Shown here: positions 15,436 through 23,170 of the stretch, piece by piece
Numbering within the stretch: position 1 is the stretch's first letter
Layout of the letters: each line of letters begins with the position of its first letter
From: Microscillaceae bacterium
GTDB taxonomy: Bacteria; Bacteroidota; Bacteroidia; Cytophagales; Microscillaceae
Reading direction: 5' to 3'
Length of the DNA stretch: 42,371 bases
NCBI GenBank assembly: GCA_003483885.1
Contig: DMXI01000218.1
Coordinates: forward strand, 1 to 42,371
Program-made: the position numbers and the translations under genes
Notes under the pieces: model-generated
The model's input: only the letters and a program-made list of their open reading frames with translations
Told to the model about the DNA's origin: nothing
The model's database searches: none

Positions 15436-18012
15436 CTATAGCTTAAGGCCCAGCCATAAGATATCGTCTCGTTGTTCGGTGTTTTTCATGTGGGTATTGA
15501 GGGCTTTTTCCAATAAGTGTTTTTGCTCTGCCATCGGGCGGTGAGCGTGCATTTGTAAGAATTTTTTTAAGTGATCTAGCCCAAACTTTTGTTTTCTTGC
15601 ATTGTTTTGGTCAGCCAGACCATCAGACCCCAAATACAAAATACTTCCTTTTTTGAGCGTGATTACCTTTGACTCAAACTTTCGCTCTTTCAATTGTAAC
15701 CCTCCAATAGATTTCCGGGAACCTCGTTGTTCATATATTTTTTGAGTATCAGGGTCATAATGCATAAAGCCGCTTTTGGCCCCGGCAAAATTGATTTGTA
15801 TTTCGTCTTCTTTAGGTTCAAGTACGATTACGGCAGCGTCCATGCCTCCCTGGCTAAAACGCCCCAAATGGGGTTCATCTTGATGAAGCGCCAGTTTGAT
15901 TTCGTGATTAAGCCTTTTGAGAATGCCTACTGGATGAGATACCCGTTCAATTTTTACGATATTGTCTAAGAGCTTGGTGCCAATAAGGGTCATAAAAGCT
16001 CCTGGAACGCCATGCCCGGTACAGTCGGCTACTACCAATACATGCTTTTTATTGATTTTATTCATCCAATAAAAATCGCCTGATACCACATCTTTGGGTT
16101 GGTACAGCACAAAACAATCTGCAAACAGACATTCCAGGTCTTCTTTGGTAGGCAAGAGTGAGTTTTGGATAAGACGCGCCGATCGGAAGCTTTGCTCAAT
16201 TCTTTTTTGATACAATAGCAAAGACGCATTTTTATATTCCAGGTCATTACGCTGCGCCTCTATTTCGTCGTGATTTTGGGTCAATTCTTCGTTTAAGTTC
16301 TCCAGAGTGGCTTGGTGATACGCTAAATCTCGGGTTTGTTGGGTAAGCTTGCGGTTGAGTCGGTATTGCTTGCGTTGGCTACGATACACAAATCCGGCGA
16401 AGATGCCCATAGCCAATAATAAAGCCGAAATGAGCATAATGACGGTATGTTGAGAGTGATTACGTAGTTGTTCTTTTTCTAATTTTGCGGCCTGTAACAG
16501 ATTGGTTTTATTGAGTACCTCTTTTTCTTTTTGGAATTCATACTCAGCTTCTAAACGCGAAATCTTCTGAATATTTTTCTGATTGAGTAAGCTGTCAGAG
16601 GTTTGTTGATATACCACTTGAGCGTCGTAAGCTAACTGATATCTACGGGTAGTTTTATAAAGTTTAGCCAAATAAGAAGCGGCTAAAGACCTACCTTTGA
16701 GATACTTGATTTTGGTAGCCAAGGCCAGCCCTTTTTGCAGATATTGCTCAGACAAAGAAAACTTTTTAAGCAATAAGTACGCTTGTCCCAAAGAAATGGA
16801 AAAGCTCGCCATCATTTTTTGATCAGTAAGTTTCGTGCTCAACACAAGTCCTTTTTCGAGAAATGACAATGTTTTTTGGAATTGCCCAAGCTCAAGATAC
16901 ACTTTTCCGAGACTTCGATAGCTCCATAGCAGGCGTCTTTTAGAGTTGATCTTCTGAGCCAAACTCAGGGCTTCGTTCAAATAGATCAAAGCCTTGGTAT
17001 ATGCCTTGCGTTCGACATAAATACTCCCAATGCTATTTAAACTACTCGTAATGCCTGGCCAATATTTGATCTCCCGACGTATTTTTAACGCTTTTTGAAG
17101 GTAATCAAGCGCTTCGTTATATTCTTTTTGACTGTAATGAACCGATCCTAAGTTATGATAAGCCAGGGCCACCGTATTTTGATCCTGGCGCTTCTCGGCA
17201 ATTTTGAGAGTTTGTAAGTAATATTCCAAAGCCTGTGGGTAAAGCCCCTGATTGTGATAAATAACGCCCAGATCGTTCAGGTTTTTGAAGATGCTTAAGG
17301 TGTCTTTAATTTCTTTTTTAAGCTTTAAGGAATACTTATAATATTTTAAAGCCTCATCGTATTGGCCTTGAGCCCGATAAATCATCCCAATGTTGTAATA
17401 AATGGAGGCCTTATTTTTTTTGTTAGGGAGCGTTTTTCTAATGGCTAAGCATTGCTGGTAATATTCTAGTGCTTTGGGGTAGTTATCCTGAAAGTAAAAC
17501 AGAATGCCCAAAGTATTGTATACATTCCCCAAGCCTTCTTGGTCTTTTAACTGTCGTTTGAAGTGAATGGCTTTTTCAAGATCGGTTTGTGATTGGGCAT
17601 ACTGGCGTTTTTTCATATGCCACCATCCTTTGTTATGCCATAGATCCGATTTTCCTTGGAGGTAATTGGTTTGTTGTATAAGTGTTGAGGCTTGGCGAAT
17701 GAGCACCTGGGCTGGGGCGAAATGCTTTTTTTTGGTGAAGTTACGAATCCGACAATTCAGTGCATCTATTTTGCCTTCCAAAAAGTGGATACGATCAGCG
17801 ATTTGGATTGCTTTGGAGGTATAAAAAGCGGTTTTGGTAGAATCAAAGCTTTGGTAAGCCTTTCCCAGAAGGTTATAAATACCCACTAGTTGGCGTGGTG
17901 ATTTTTCCTTTGGCAGCAAAGCCAAAAGAGAATCCACCTTATCCAGTGATTGAGCCTGAATAGTGGTGCATGCCAGTAGCCCAACCAAGCATAACAACAG
18001 CTTGTTGATCAT
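15436..18012 (-). CDS. TPR - transmembrane - SpoIIE (PP2C-type) phosphatase
   Basis: 858 residues. A signal peptide (about 1-20, ending TIQAQ) is followed by about ten TPR-like helical repeats of ~40 residues (to ~470), for example NTLGILFYFQDNYPKALEYY and NIGMIYRAQGQYDEALKYY. After an EKE-rich linker comes one membrane helix (about 521-541), a coiled coil, and a C-terminal SpoIIE-type PP2C domain (about 615-858). Metal-binding acids lie in SGDFYW, VADCTGHGVPGAF (about 661-673), GGMDAAV and QRDDILWL. The TPRs should face the periplasm and the phosphatase the cytoplasm, the layout of a sensor that dephosphorylates an anti-sigma-antagonist-like partner. The partner is unknown. A candidate promoter lies 31 bp upstream. 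It is the most diverged of four such proteins here. Confidence 0.9.
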   Translation of the reverse strand: MINKLLLCLVGLLACTTIQAQSLDKVDSLLALLPKEKSPRQLVGIYNLLGKAYQSFDSTKTAFYTSKAIQIADRIHFLEGKIDALNCRIRNFTKKKHFAPAQVLIRQASTLIQQTNYLQGKSDLWHNKGWWHMKKRQYAQSQTDLEKAIHFKRQLKDQEGLGNVYNTLGILFYFQDNYPKALEYYQQCLAIRKTLPNKKNKASIYYNIGMIYRAQGQYDEALKYYKYSLKLKKEIKDTLSIFKNLNDLGVIYHNQGLYPQALEYYLQTLKIAEKRQDQNTVALAYHNLGSVHYSQKEYNEALDYLQKALKIRREIKYWPGITSSLNSIGSIYVERKAYTKALIYLNEALSLAQKINSKRRLLWSYRSLGKVYLELGQFQKTLSFLEKGLVLSTKLTDQKMMASFSISLGQAYLLLKKFSLSEQYLQKGLALATKIKYLKGRSLAASYLAKLYKTTRRYQLAYDAQVVYQQTSDSLLNQKNIQKISRLEAEYEFQKEKEVLNKTNLLQAAKLEKEQLRNHSQHTVIMLISALLLAMGIFAGFVYRSQRKQYRLNRKLTQQTRDLAYHQATLENLNEELTQNHDEIEAQRNDLEYKNASLLLYQKRIEQSFRSARLIQNSLLPTKEDLECLFADCFVLYQPKDVVSGDFYWMNKINKKHVLVVADCTGHGVPGAFMTLIGTKLLDNIVKIERVSHPVGILKRLNHEIKLALHQDEPHLGRFSQGGMDAAVIVLEPKEDEIQINFAGAKSGFMHYDPDTQKIYEQRGSRKSIGGLQLKERKFESKVITLKKGSILYLGSDGLADQNNARKQKFGLDHLKKFLQMHAHRPMAEQKHLLEKALNTHMKNTEQRDDILWLGLKL

Positions 18013-18042
18013 GAGAGTAGCTTTAATTGTTTAAAGATTAAT

Positions 18043-18073
18043 CAAAGCTATGTGGGAAATAGGAATTTATCAG
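18043..18073 (-). promoter_or_regulatory. Candidate promoter of the leftward TPR phosphatase
   Basis: Reading leftward, TAGCTTTG (complement of 18043-18050) fits TAnnTTTG, with a CTG 20 bp upstream as an imperfect -33. The implied leader is about 25 nt. Confidence 0.4.
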
Positions 18074-18097
18074 ATGTTCTAGGGTAAACAAAAATAC

Positions 18098-18129
18098 AAA
18101 AAAAGACGTATGTTTTTGGTCCATACGTC
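18098..18129 (-). terminator. Rho-independent terminator after the mhqE/D-like pair
   Basis: GACGTATG (18105-18112) and CATACGTC (18122-18129) form a perfect 8-bp stem. On the minus strand it is followed by seven T (A-run at 18098-18104). It lies 33 bp past the esterase stop. Confidence 0.88.
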
Positions 18130-18162
18130 AATTTCTTAAAGGTAAGATCAATATTTGACAGG

Positions 18163-18810
18163 CTACCCGACTATTAGCCTTCGGGCAATATCAATTTCTT
18201 CATCCCGTATGGTGTGGTCATTGTCCTCAAAATAGCGTTTATCTACCTTGGCATTCATGGCGTTTAACCATTGCTCCGATTCATCTATTCGGCTGGCAGG
18301 CACCCAGGAGTCGGTTTTGCTGGCCCCCAGGTAAATAGGGGTATCGGCAAAGTTGCCAGCATAGCGGTCTTTTTCTAAAGTATCACCGATTAGCCCACCG
18401 CTAAATGCGACTATTCCACCATATTGCTGTGCATTGCGGGCGGCATAATCTACTGCCAGACAGGCCCCTTGCGAAAACCCAGCAAAATAAAGATTCTCGG
18501 CTTTTACTCCCGCATCGGTTAAATACCCATGCAACTCTTTCACCAATGCCAACCCATTATCTAAGAAGGGTTGGTTTTCGCTCATAGGAGCCATAAACCC
18601 TTTGGGATACCAGGCGTTACCTTCGGCTTGTGGAGCTACGCAAGCAAAATCAGGTAGATTGAGGCGCTCAAATACCTTCAGGATTTTTTCTGAGGTATCG
18701 CCTCGGCCATGGATCAATACCAGCACTTTAGCCTGAGCGGCTTCAGCCGGGTTAGAGGGTAGGTGAGTACCCGCCCATTTCCAGCGGCTATCATTTAATT
18801 TATCACTCAT
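18163..18810 (-). CDS. Phospholipase/carboxylesterase-family alpha/beta hydrolase, MhqD-like
   Basis: 215 residues, cytoplasmic. The alpha/beta-hydrolase features are an oxyanion strand VLIHGRGDTS, nucleophile Ser113 in GFSQG, acid Asp167 in SKTDSWVP and His199 in DNDHTI. That is a complete triad in the normal order for the YpfH/MhqD esterase group. The gene starts 12 bp after the ring-cleaving dioxygenase on the same strand. In Bacillus the mhqED and mhqNOD operons pair exactly these two enzymes for resistance to methylhydroquinone and quinones, so a role hydrolysing the ring-cleavage product is a reasonable inference. A terminator follows. Confidence 0.85.
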   Translation of the reverse strand: MSDKLNDSRWKWAGTHLPSNPAEAAQAKVLVLIHGRGDTSEKILKVFERLNLPDFACVAPQAEGNAWYPKGFMAPMSENQPFLDNGLALVKELHGYLTDAGVKAENLYFAGFSQGACLAVDYAARNAQQYGGIVAFSGGLIGDTLEKDRYAGNFADTPIYLGASKTDSWVPASRIDESEQWLNAMNAKVDKRYFEDNDHTIRDEEIDIARRLIVG

Positions 18811-18822
18811 ATTTTCAGGTAT

Positions 18823-19782
18823 CTAAGCGGTTTGGGTTTTGCGGGCTATCGTAGGTAAGTTGGCTTCTATTTCAGTACGGTTTACCTCTTCCCATTCAGG
18901 TAATTTAAGTTCTTCGCCTAAATGATCTACTGGCTCATCTACTGCAAAACCAGGGTCAATCGTGGCTACCTCAAATAATACCCCTCCTGGAATACGGAAG
19001 TAAATAGATTGGAAGTATTTTCGATCTTTCAGTTTAGTCACTTTCAAGCCCAGGTTGTTCACCAAATGCTCACGTAACTGCATTTGCTCTTCGTTTTTCT
19101 CAATACGGAAAGCCACATGGTGTACAGTGCCCAAACCATTAAGCCCTCTTTCGCCATCTGCGTCATTGCGTATATCCAGTAGAGTACCTGCTTCGCCTCC
19201 ATTCAAAGAACGGAATCGCTTTACGTTTCCTTCGGTCGCTACTTCTACAAAGCCAAAAGTTTCTGTCAAGAACTGATAAGTAGGTGCTACATCTTTGATA
19301 GATAGGGTTACTGCGTACAAACCTTTGATCGCATTTTCACCGCTGATATGGCCTTCGTTCCAGGGAGCACGATCATCGTGATCGTTACCTACTAATTCTA
19401 GTTCTAACCCTGAGGGATCCTCAAACAAAAGTACGGGGTTGCCAAATTTTTCTGCTTCAGTAAAAGCCAAATTATGCTCAGTAAAACGTGTTTTCCAAAA
19501 GCTAATGGCTTCTTTGGTAATCGAAAAAGAAGTAATCATTACCTGTCCAGTACCTTTTACACCATCGCGTACACCTTGTCCTTTGTAAGGAAAGGTAGTC
19601 ATGATGGTACTAGGCTCTCCCAGTTTATTGCCATAGTAAAAGTGGTATACTTGGTTGTTGTCAAAGTTGACCGTTGTTTTTACCAATCTTAGCCCCAATA
19701 ACTGGGTATAAAAGTCATAATCTTCTTGAGCATCGTTTACAGTAGCAGTAAGGTGATGCAAACCTTTGATAAAATTTTGCAT
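18823..19782 (-). CDS. VOC-family ring-cleaving dioxygenase, MhqE/MhqO-like
   Basis: 319 residues made of two vicinal-oxygen-chelate modules (about 5-135 and 150-285). Probable metal ligands are His9/His10 in GLHHLTAT, His221/His222 in TVHHVAF and Glu271 in GVLFEVAT, the His-His-Glu set of extradiol dioxygenases and glyoxalases. GLHHLTATVNDAQEDYDFY is the usual N-terminus of the MhqE/MhqO group. It should open hydroquinone-type rings in the cytoplasm using ferrous iron. It is the first gene of a tight pair with the MhqD-like esterase and, by this reading, the catalytic heart of the quinone/electrophile block that extends to 27.1 kb. No MarR-type MhqR regulator is present in the window. Confidence 0.88.
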   Translation of the reverse strand: MQNFIKGLHHLTATVNDAQEDYDFYTQLLGLRLVKTTVNFDNNQVYHFYYGNKLGEPSTIMTTFPYKGQGVRDGVKGTGQVMITSFSITKEAISFWKTRFTEHNLAFTEAEKFGNPVLLFEDPSGLELELVGNDHDDRAPWNEGHISGENAIKGLYAVTLSIKDVAPTYQFLTETFGFVEVATEGNVKRFRSLNGGEAGTLLDIRNDADGERGLNGLGTVHHVAFRIEKNEEQMQLREHLVNNLGLKVTKLKDRKYFQSIYFRIPGGVLFEVATIDPGFAVDEPVDHLGEELKLPEWEEVNRTEIEANLPTIARKTQTA

Positions 19783-19924
19783 AATATGAGTGTTTAAAAT
19801 TTTGACAATTCAATATCTATATCTAGTGATTATTATTTTAATAAATTGTATTTACAATTAGTGTTTTTACATTGTTAAGAATACAACACAGTACTACTTG
19901 AATAGTTTGTCAGGCGTAGTATTG

Positions 19925-19962
19925 ACAGCTACTAACTCCTGACTATGAGCTCCCAACTATTA
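19925..19962. repeat. Degenerate heptamer repeat flush with a stop codon
   Basis: ACAGCTA, CTAACTC, CTGACTA, TGAGCTC, CCAACTA occupy 19925-19959 in exact 7-bp register. The last unit abuts the stop codon (19960-19962) of the leftward porin gene. AACTCCTGACTAT (19934-19946) recurs exactly at 27524-27536. Confidence 0.75.
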
Positions 19963-21357
19963 AAACTTAAAATTCATAGAGGCCCCTAGTTGTAAAATAT
20001 CAGCTCCGCTGGTCACTTCATTTAAGAAACCACCCGTAGTGAAGTAAAAACAAGACGTTTCTAGCTCCAGAAAGCGATTGACTTTGAAAACCACCTCACC
20101 ACCGATCTGGTGTCCTATAAATTTTTGTTGAGAGCCTTGACTGGCTACATTTAACCTACCCGATGGAAAGTAAATGCCATCTTGGGTACTATATCGCCAA
20201 AAAAAATCCCAATCGAAGCTAAACTCCCAGCGCTCACCAAAACTGATTTGAAAAGATGGATGGAGGTCAATCAGGTTGGCAGGGCCAATCAATGCTAGTA
20301 AACCAAAGTATCCTCCTCTTGGGTACAAAGGATTAAATGTTTGCATTACTCCATCATTGGGTGATTCGTCCCCGCTAACGATGTCGACTTTGAGCCCTAA
20401 TGTTGGACTCAAATGATCTTGGACCAAGGTGTAATATATCTCACTAGAGGCGGTCCAGGCGCTAATGGATTGATTACCAAAGCGACCAAATTGAAACAGA
20501 GCCTCGTTGTTGTAGCGAAGTTTACCCATTTTGCCCCAGTGTCTAAATCCTACCGAGTGTCGAGTTTCACGATCATTGCCCGACTCAAAACGCGTAGTTT
20601 CGTTTTGCACTCCGAGGTAATAAAAATCGAAATTGAGTTTTTTATCAGGAGTTACATTCCACACATAATATCCTCCCCACAAACGATTGTTGTTATCAAA
20701 CCCATTGTCAAAGGCCATCATTTGTTGTGGGTTATAATAATAAAACAAGGCATCGAAACGATGTTGAGGTTTTTGCCATATCCAGCGTGCTCCATCAAAC
20801 GATTGGCGAATGTTAGTGCCTTCCCGAATACTGATCAAGCGGCGAGAGCCATACCAAAGCTCACGACGGCCCACTTCCAGGCGCGTGCTTCCCAGTTGAA
20901 TGGTGGCAAATAGTTGATGGACGTCTATTTCATCGGTATCCAACGGACTATTTTCGGCATTGCGATCTACCATAAAGCCATTTTTTAATTGGCCAAATAG
21001 CCTAAAGTGCTTACCCAAGTGTAAATCTAAATGGAACATAAAACGCTGAAAGAGCACCCCATCATCGTCATTGGCTTCGTCCCAATCCAGATTTTGTATT
21101 ACCTGAAATTCTGACCGAATATCGCCCCCCAGACTTAAGTAAGCATCTGGATTTTGCCCCAAAGAGATATATTTCAGGCTTTCCCAAAAGTTTTTTAATG
21201 AACGATTGGCCAAAAAACCGTAGTCTTCGCGAGCCCTGCGGAATTCAAAATCAGGATAGCCTTCAAGTCTATTTTTAGGTTCAGAGGTTGTTTGTGCTTG
21301 GGCAGATAAAAAAAGCCCTGCCCATAGCCACACCATCAATACAAAGGATCGTTTCAT
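19960..21357 (-). CDS. Alginate-export-family outer-membrane beta-barrel protein
   Basis: 465 residues with a signal peptide (about 1-21, ending SAQAQ) and many alternating amphipathic strands ending in aromatic Phe (LGASMNFKF at the C-terminus), as expected of an outer-membrane barrel. The N-terminal wording FEFRRAREDYGFL, the SLGGDIRSEFQ strand, LEVGRRELWYGSRRLISIREGTN and FDGARW match the alginate_exp domain, which forms an outer-membrane pore for acidic or small organic compounds. It starts 4 bp after the stop of the DUF606 membrane transporter, so the two probably form an inner/outer membrane transport pair. The cargo cannot be named from sequence; its setting suggests an aromatic or quinone-type compound, which is inference. 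Confidence 0.82.
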   Translation of the reverse strand: MKRSFVLMVWLWAGLFLSAQAQTTSEPKNRLEGYPDFEFRRAREDYGFLANRSLKNFWESLKYISLGQNPDAYLSLGGDIRSEFQVIQNLDWDEANDDDGVLFQRFMFHLDLHLGKHFRLFGQLKNGFMVDRNAENSPLDTDEIDVHQLFATIQLGSTRLEVGRRELWYGSRRLISIREGTNIRQSFDGARWIWQKPQHRFDALFYYYNPQQMMAFDNGFDNNNRLWGGYYVWNVTPDKKLNFDFYYLGVQNETTRFESGNDRETRHSVGFRHWGKMGKLRYNNEALFQFGRFGNQSISAWTASSEIYYTLVQDHLSPTLGLKVDIVSGDESPNDGVMQTFNPLYPRGGYFGLLALIGPANLIDLHPSFQISFGERWEFSFDWDFFWRYSTQDGIYFPSGRLNVASQGSQQKFIGHQIGGEVVFKVNRFLELETSCFYFTTGGFLNEVTSGADILQLGASMNFKF

Positions 21358-21361
21358 GGGC

Positions 21362-21811
21362 CTAGAAATTTCGGATTAACAATACACCTCCAATGAGAAA
21401 GAGTACCCCTACCAGACGTTGCCAGTTGATATGGTGCAAAGGCACACCCAATAGCCCAAAGTGATCTAGTACCAGTGATAATACCATTTGCCCAGTTACA
21501 ACCAGGCCAAAGGTAAGGGCTACGCCAATTTTAGGTACTAAAATGATAACAGCTGCTACGTAAAAAGCACCCAACAAACCTGCGGTCCATACTGTCCAGT
21601 TGACCGATTGGGCATTGGTAATTTGTCCTAAATCTACTTTGGTGGCCAATGAATAGATAAACAAGCCTACTGAGCCCACTAAAAAAGAAATAAAGGCAGC
21701 GTAAACTGGATCACCTACAGCTTTGCCCATCTTGGTATTGAGTCCAGCTTGAATGGGTAAAACGGCTCCTGATACAATGGCCAATATGATAAAGAAATAG
21801 ATCGTTTTCAT
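21362..21811 (-). CDS. DMT-superfamily transporter, DUF606/YdcZ-like
   Basis: 149 residues with five hydrophobic segments. The start IYFFIILAIVSGAVLPIQAGLNTKMGKAVGDPVYAAFISFLVGS, with PIQAGLN and the Gly-rich second helix, is diagnostic of the DUF606 (YdcZ) half-size drug/metabolite transporters. These usually work as homodimers or paired small proteins. The stop is only 4 bp from the start of the alginate-export porin. DoxX lies about 80 bp upstream. Family call good; substrate unknown. Confidence 0.85.
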   Translation of the reverse strand: MKTIYFFIILAIVSGAVLPIQAGLNTKMGKAVGDPVYAAFISFLVGSVGLFIYSLATKVDLGQITNAQSVNWTVWTAGLLGAFYVAAVIILVPKIGVALTFGLVVTGQMVLSLVLDHFGLLGVPLHHINWQRLVGVLFLIGGVLLIRNF

Positions 21812-21889
21812 TGCTAAACAATGGTGAGTGATTAATTATGACTGATTAAATTTTAGTGTTATCCACAAAGGGGATAATACCCACACCTC

Positions 21890-22321
21890 TTACTTTTTTG
21901 AGTGAAAGAGCCAATGGTCTACCGAGTATTTGCCTGCTCCCAATACCATAATGAGGCTAAAAGCCAACGAATACATCAAGGGTACATCTTTTACTTTCCA
22001 GGGATCGTTGATATGCACCACCAGTAAACCTACCAGGGTTACCTGCAACACTACCAAAGCACTGAAACGAGTAAGAAACCCCGCAACCACAAATCCGGCA
22101 AATACAATGTCTGCCACAATGGCTATGACTACATTGGTAGCTCCTCCCAACCCAAAAGGATCGGGAATGTGGGCGGTATTACCCTCGAAATCCACCAATT
22201 TGTTCCATCCGTGGGTATTGATGATGCTCAAACCAACGGCTACTCGGAAAACCAGCAGGCTGGCATCTATCACTTGGGGTGAATTTTGAGTACTGAGTAA
22301 TTTTTTGAATAAGCTTTTCAT
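21890..22321 (-). CDS. DoxX-family membrane protein
   Basis: 143 residues from the ATG at 22321. An in-frame ATG at 22354 would add 11 residues (MDPTTHQFPKT) that do not look like conserved DoxX sequence, so 22321 is preferred, but the longer form is possible. Four membrane helices follow the start. The conserved LLVFRVAVGLSIINTHGWNKLVDFEG, then LGGATNVVIAIVADIVFAGFVVAGFLTRFSALVV, place it in DoxX (PF07681-like). DoxX proteins in other bacteria associate with quinone or thiol redox and with pirin/dioxygenase gene sets, as here. A nested hairpin lies upstream at 22371-22425. Confidence 0.82.
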   Translation of the reverse strand: MKSLFKKLLSTQNSPQVIDASLLVFRVAVGLSIINTHGWNKLVDFEGNTAHIPDPFGLGGATNVVIAIVADIVFAGFVVAGFLTRFSALVVLQVTLVGLLVVHINDPWKVKDVPLMYSLAFSLIMVLGAGKYSVDHWLFHSKK

Positions 22322-22370
22322 TGTTTTGGGAAATTGATGAGTGGTTGGATCCATACCATTTGCCTAGTGA

Positions 22371-22425
22371 AAGGAGGTAGCCAGAAAAACCGTGGTACCG
22401 ATTAAGGTCGGTACACTACCTCCTT
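22371..22425. other. Nested perfect inverted repeats between yceI and doxX
   Basis: The outer stem is 10 bp, AAGGAGGTAG (22371-22380) with CTACCTCCTT (22416-22425). The inner stem is 7 bp, GTACCGA (22395-22401) with TCGGTAC (22408-22414). The inner arms are asymmetric (14 nt on the left, 1 nt on the right). It lies about 50 bp upstream of the DoxX start on the leftward transcript. A leader regulatory structure or processing site is possible; no T-tract follows it. Confidence 0.55.
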
Positions 22426-22458
22426 GATCTATCCAAACAAATGAAAAAATAAGGGTGG

Positions 22459-23010
22459 TTATTTTTTCACAAGCTGCACATTCATCAGCAAGCGAATGTC
22501 ATTGCTTACCACTACGCTGCCAGCTTCCGTTACTGCGTTCCAGGTAAGACCAAAGTCTTTGCGGCTAATTTTGCCCGATAGCTCAAAACCCGCTTTGGTT
22601 TGCTGGTAAGGGTCTACCACGGTACCATTGTATTCCACGTCCAAAGTAACCGAACGGGTGATGTCACGAATGGTAAGATCTCCTACTAATTCATACTTGT
22701 CTTCTGACTTTTTGCGAAAAGAGGTAGAGTTAAAAGAGAGTTTTGGAAACTTGGCTGCATTGAAAAAATCATCTGATTTTAAGTGAACATCTCTTTGTAC
22801 ACTATTGGTGTGGATGCTATCTATATTAGCCGAAAAGCTAACCTTGGCATCTTCAAAAGTTTCAAAATCTTCGTTGTTGGTGTGAAGTGTCCCTTCAAAC
22901 TCATTGAAAGCTCCGGTGACCGTTGAAACCATCATGTGTTTTACTTTGAAGTGAATTTCAGAGTGAGTTGGGTCAATTGCCCAAGTGGTTTGTACATCTG
23001 TAGTGTTCAT
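22459..23010 (-). CDS. YceI-family lipocalin-like protein
   Basis: 183 residues from the ATG at 23010 (MNTTDVQTTWAID). A longer frame to a TTG at 23052 exists, but its extra 14 residues come from a heptamer repeat and are unlikely to be real. TWAIDPTHSEIHFKVKHMMVSTVTGAF is the standard YceI N-terminus; GDLTIRDITRSVTLDVEYNG and SRKDFGLTWN follow. YceI proteins are beta-barrels that bind isoprenoid chains or amphiphiles such as polyisoprenoid quinones. This copy has no signal peptide and so appears cytoplasmic, unlike E. coli YceI. Its place between DoxX and redox enzymes fits a quinone-related role, which is inferred. Confidence 0.88.
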   Translation of the reverse strand: MNTTDVQTTWAIDPTHSEIHFKVKHMMVSTVTGAFNEFEGTLHTNNEDFETFEDAKVSFSANIDSIHTNSVQRDVHLKSDDFFNAAKFPKLSFNSTSFRKKSEDKYELVGDLTIRDITRSVTLDVEYNGTVVDPYQQTKAGFELSGKISRKDFGLTWNAVTEAGSVVVSNDIRLLMNVQLVKK

Positions 23011-23030
23011 TGTTTTAAATTGTTTAGGCG

Positions 23031-23166
23031 ACAGTCCACCGTCCACGGTCAACTGTCCATAGGTTTTATATATGTTTTTAGTTGATAGAGTGTAGTCAGC
23101 AATTTGAAAGGCTAAAAGCTAATTGCCAAAGGCCAGAAAATTAACCATTCACCACTGACCACTCAT
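23031..23166. repeat. Two degenerate heptamer arrays flanking the yceI promoter region
   Basis: First array: ACAGTCC, ACCGTCC, ACGGTCA, ACTGTCC at 23031-23058 (four units of ACNGTCM). Second array: AAGGCTA, AAAGCTA, ATTGCCA, AAGGCCA, GAAAATT, AACCATT, CACCACT, GACCACT at 23108-23163, ending 5 bp from the amidohydrolase stop codon. The 28 bp at 23139-23166 match 27343-27370 in inverted orientation with two differences. Confidence 0.8.
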
Positions 23167-23170
23167 AATT

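Noticed and set aside
20413..20913. A 166-codon plus-strand frame
   Set aside because: It is a shadow of the alginate-export gene, with no start context and no family resemblance.
23010..23052. Upstream TTG start for YceI (adds 14 residues)
   Set aside because: The added codons come from the ACNGTCM heptamer array, and MNTTDVQTTW aligns with the normal YceI beginning.
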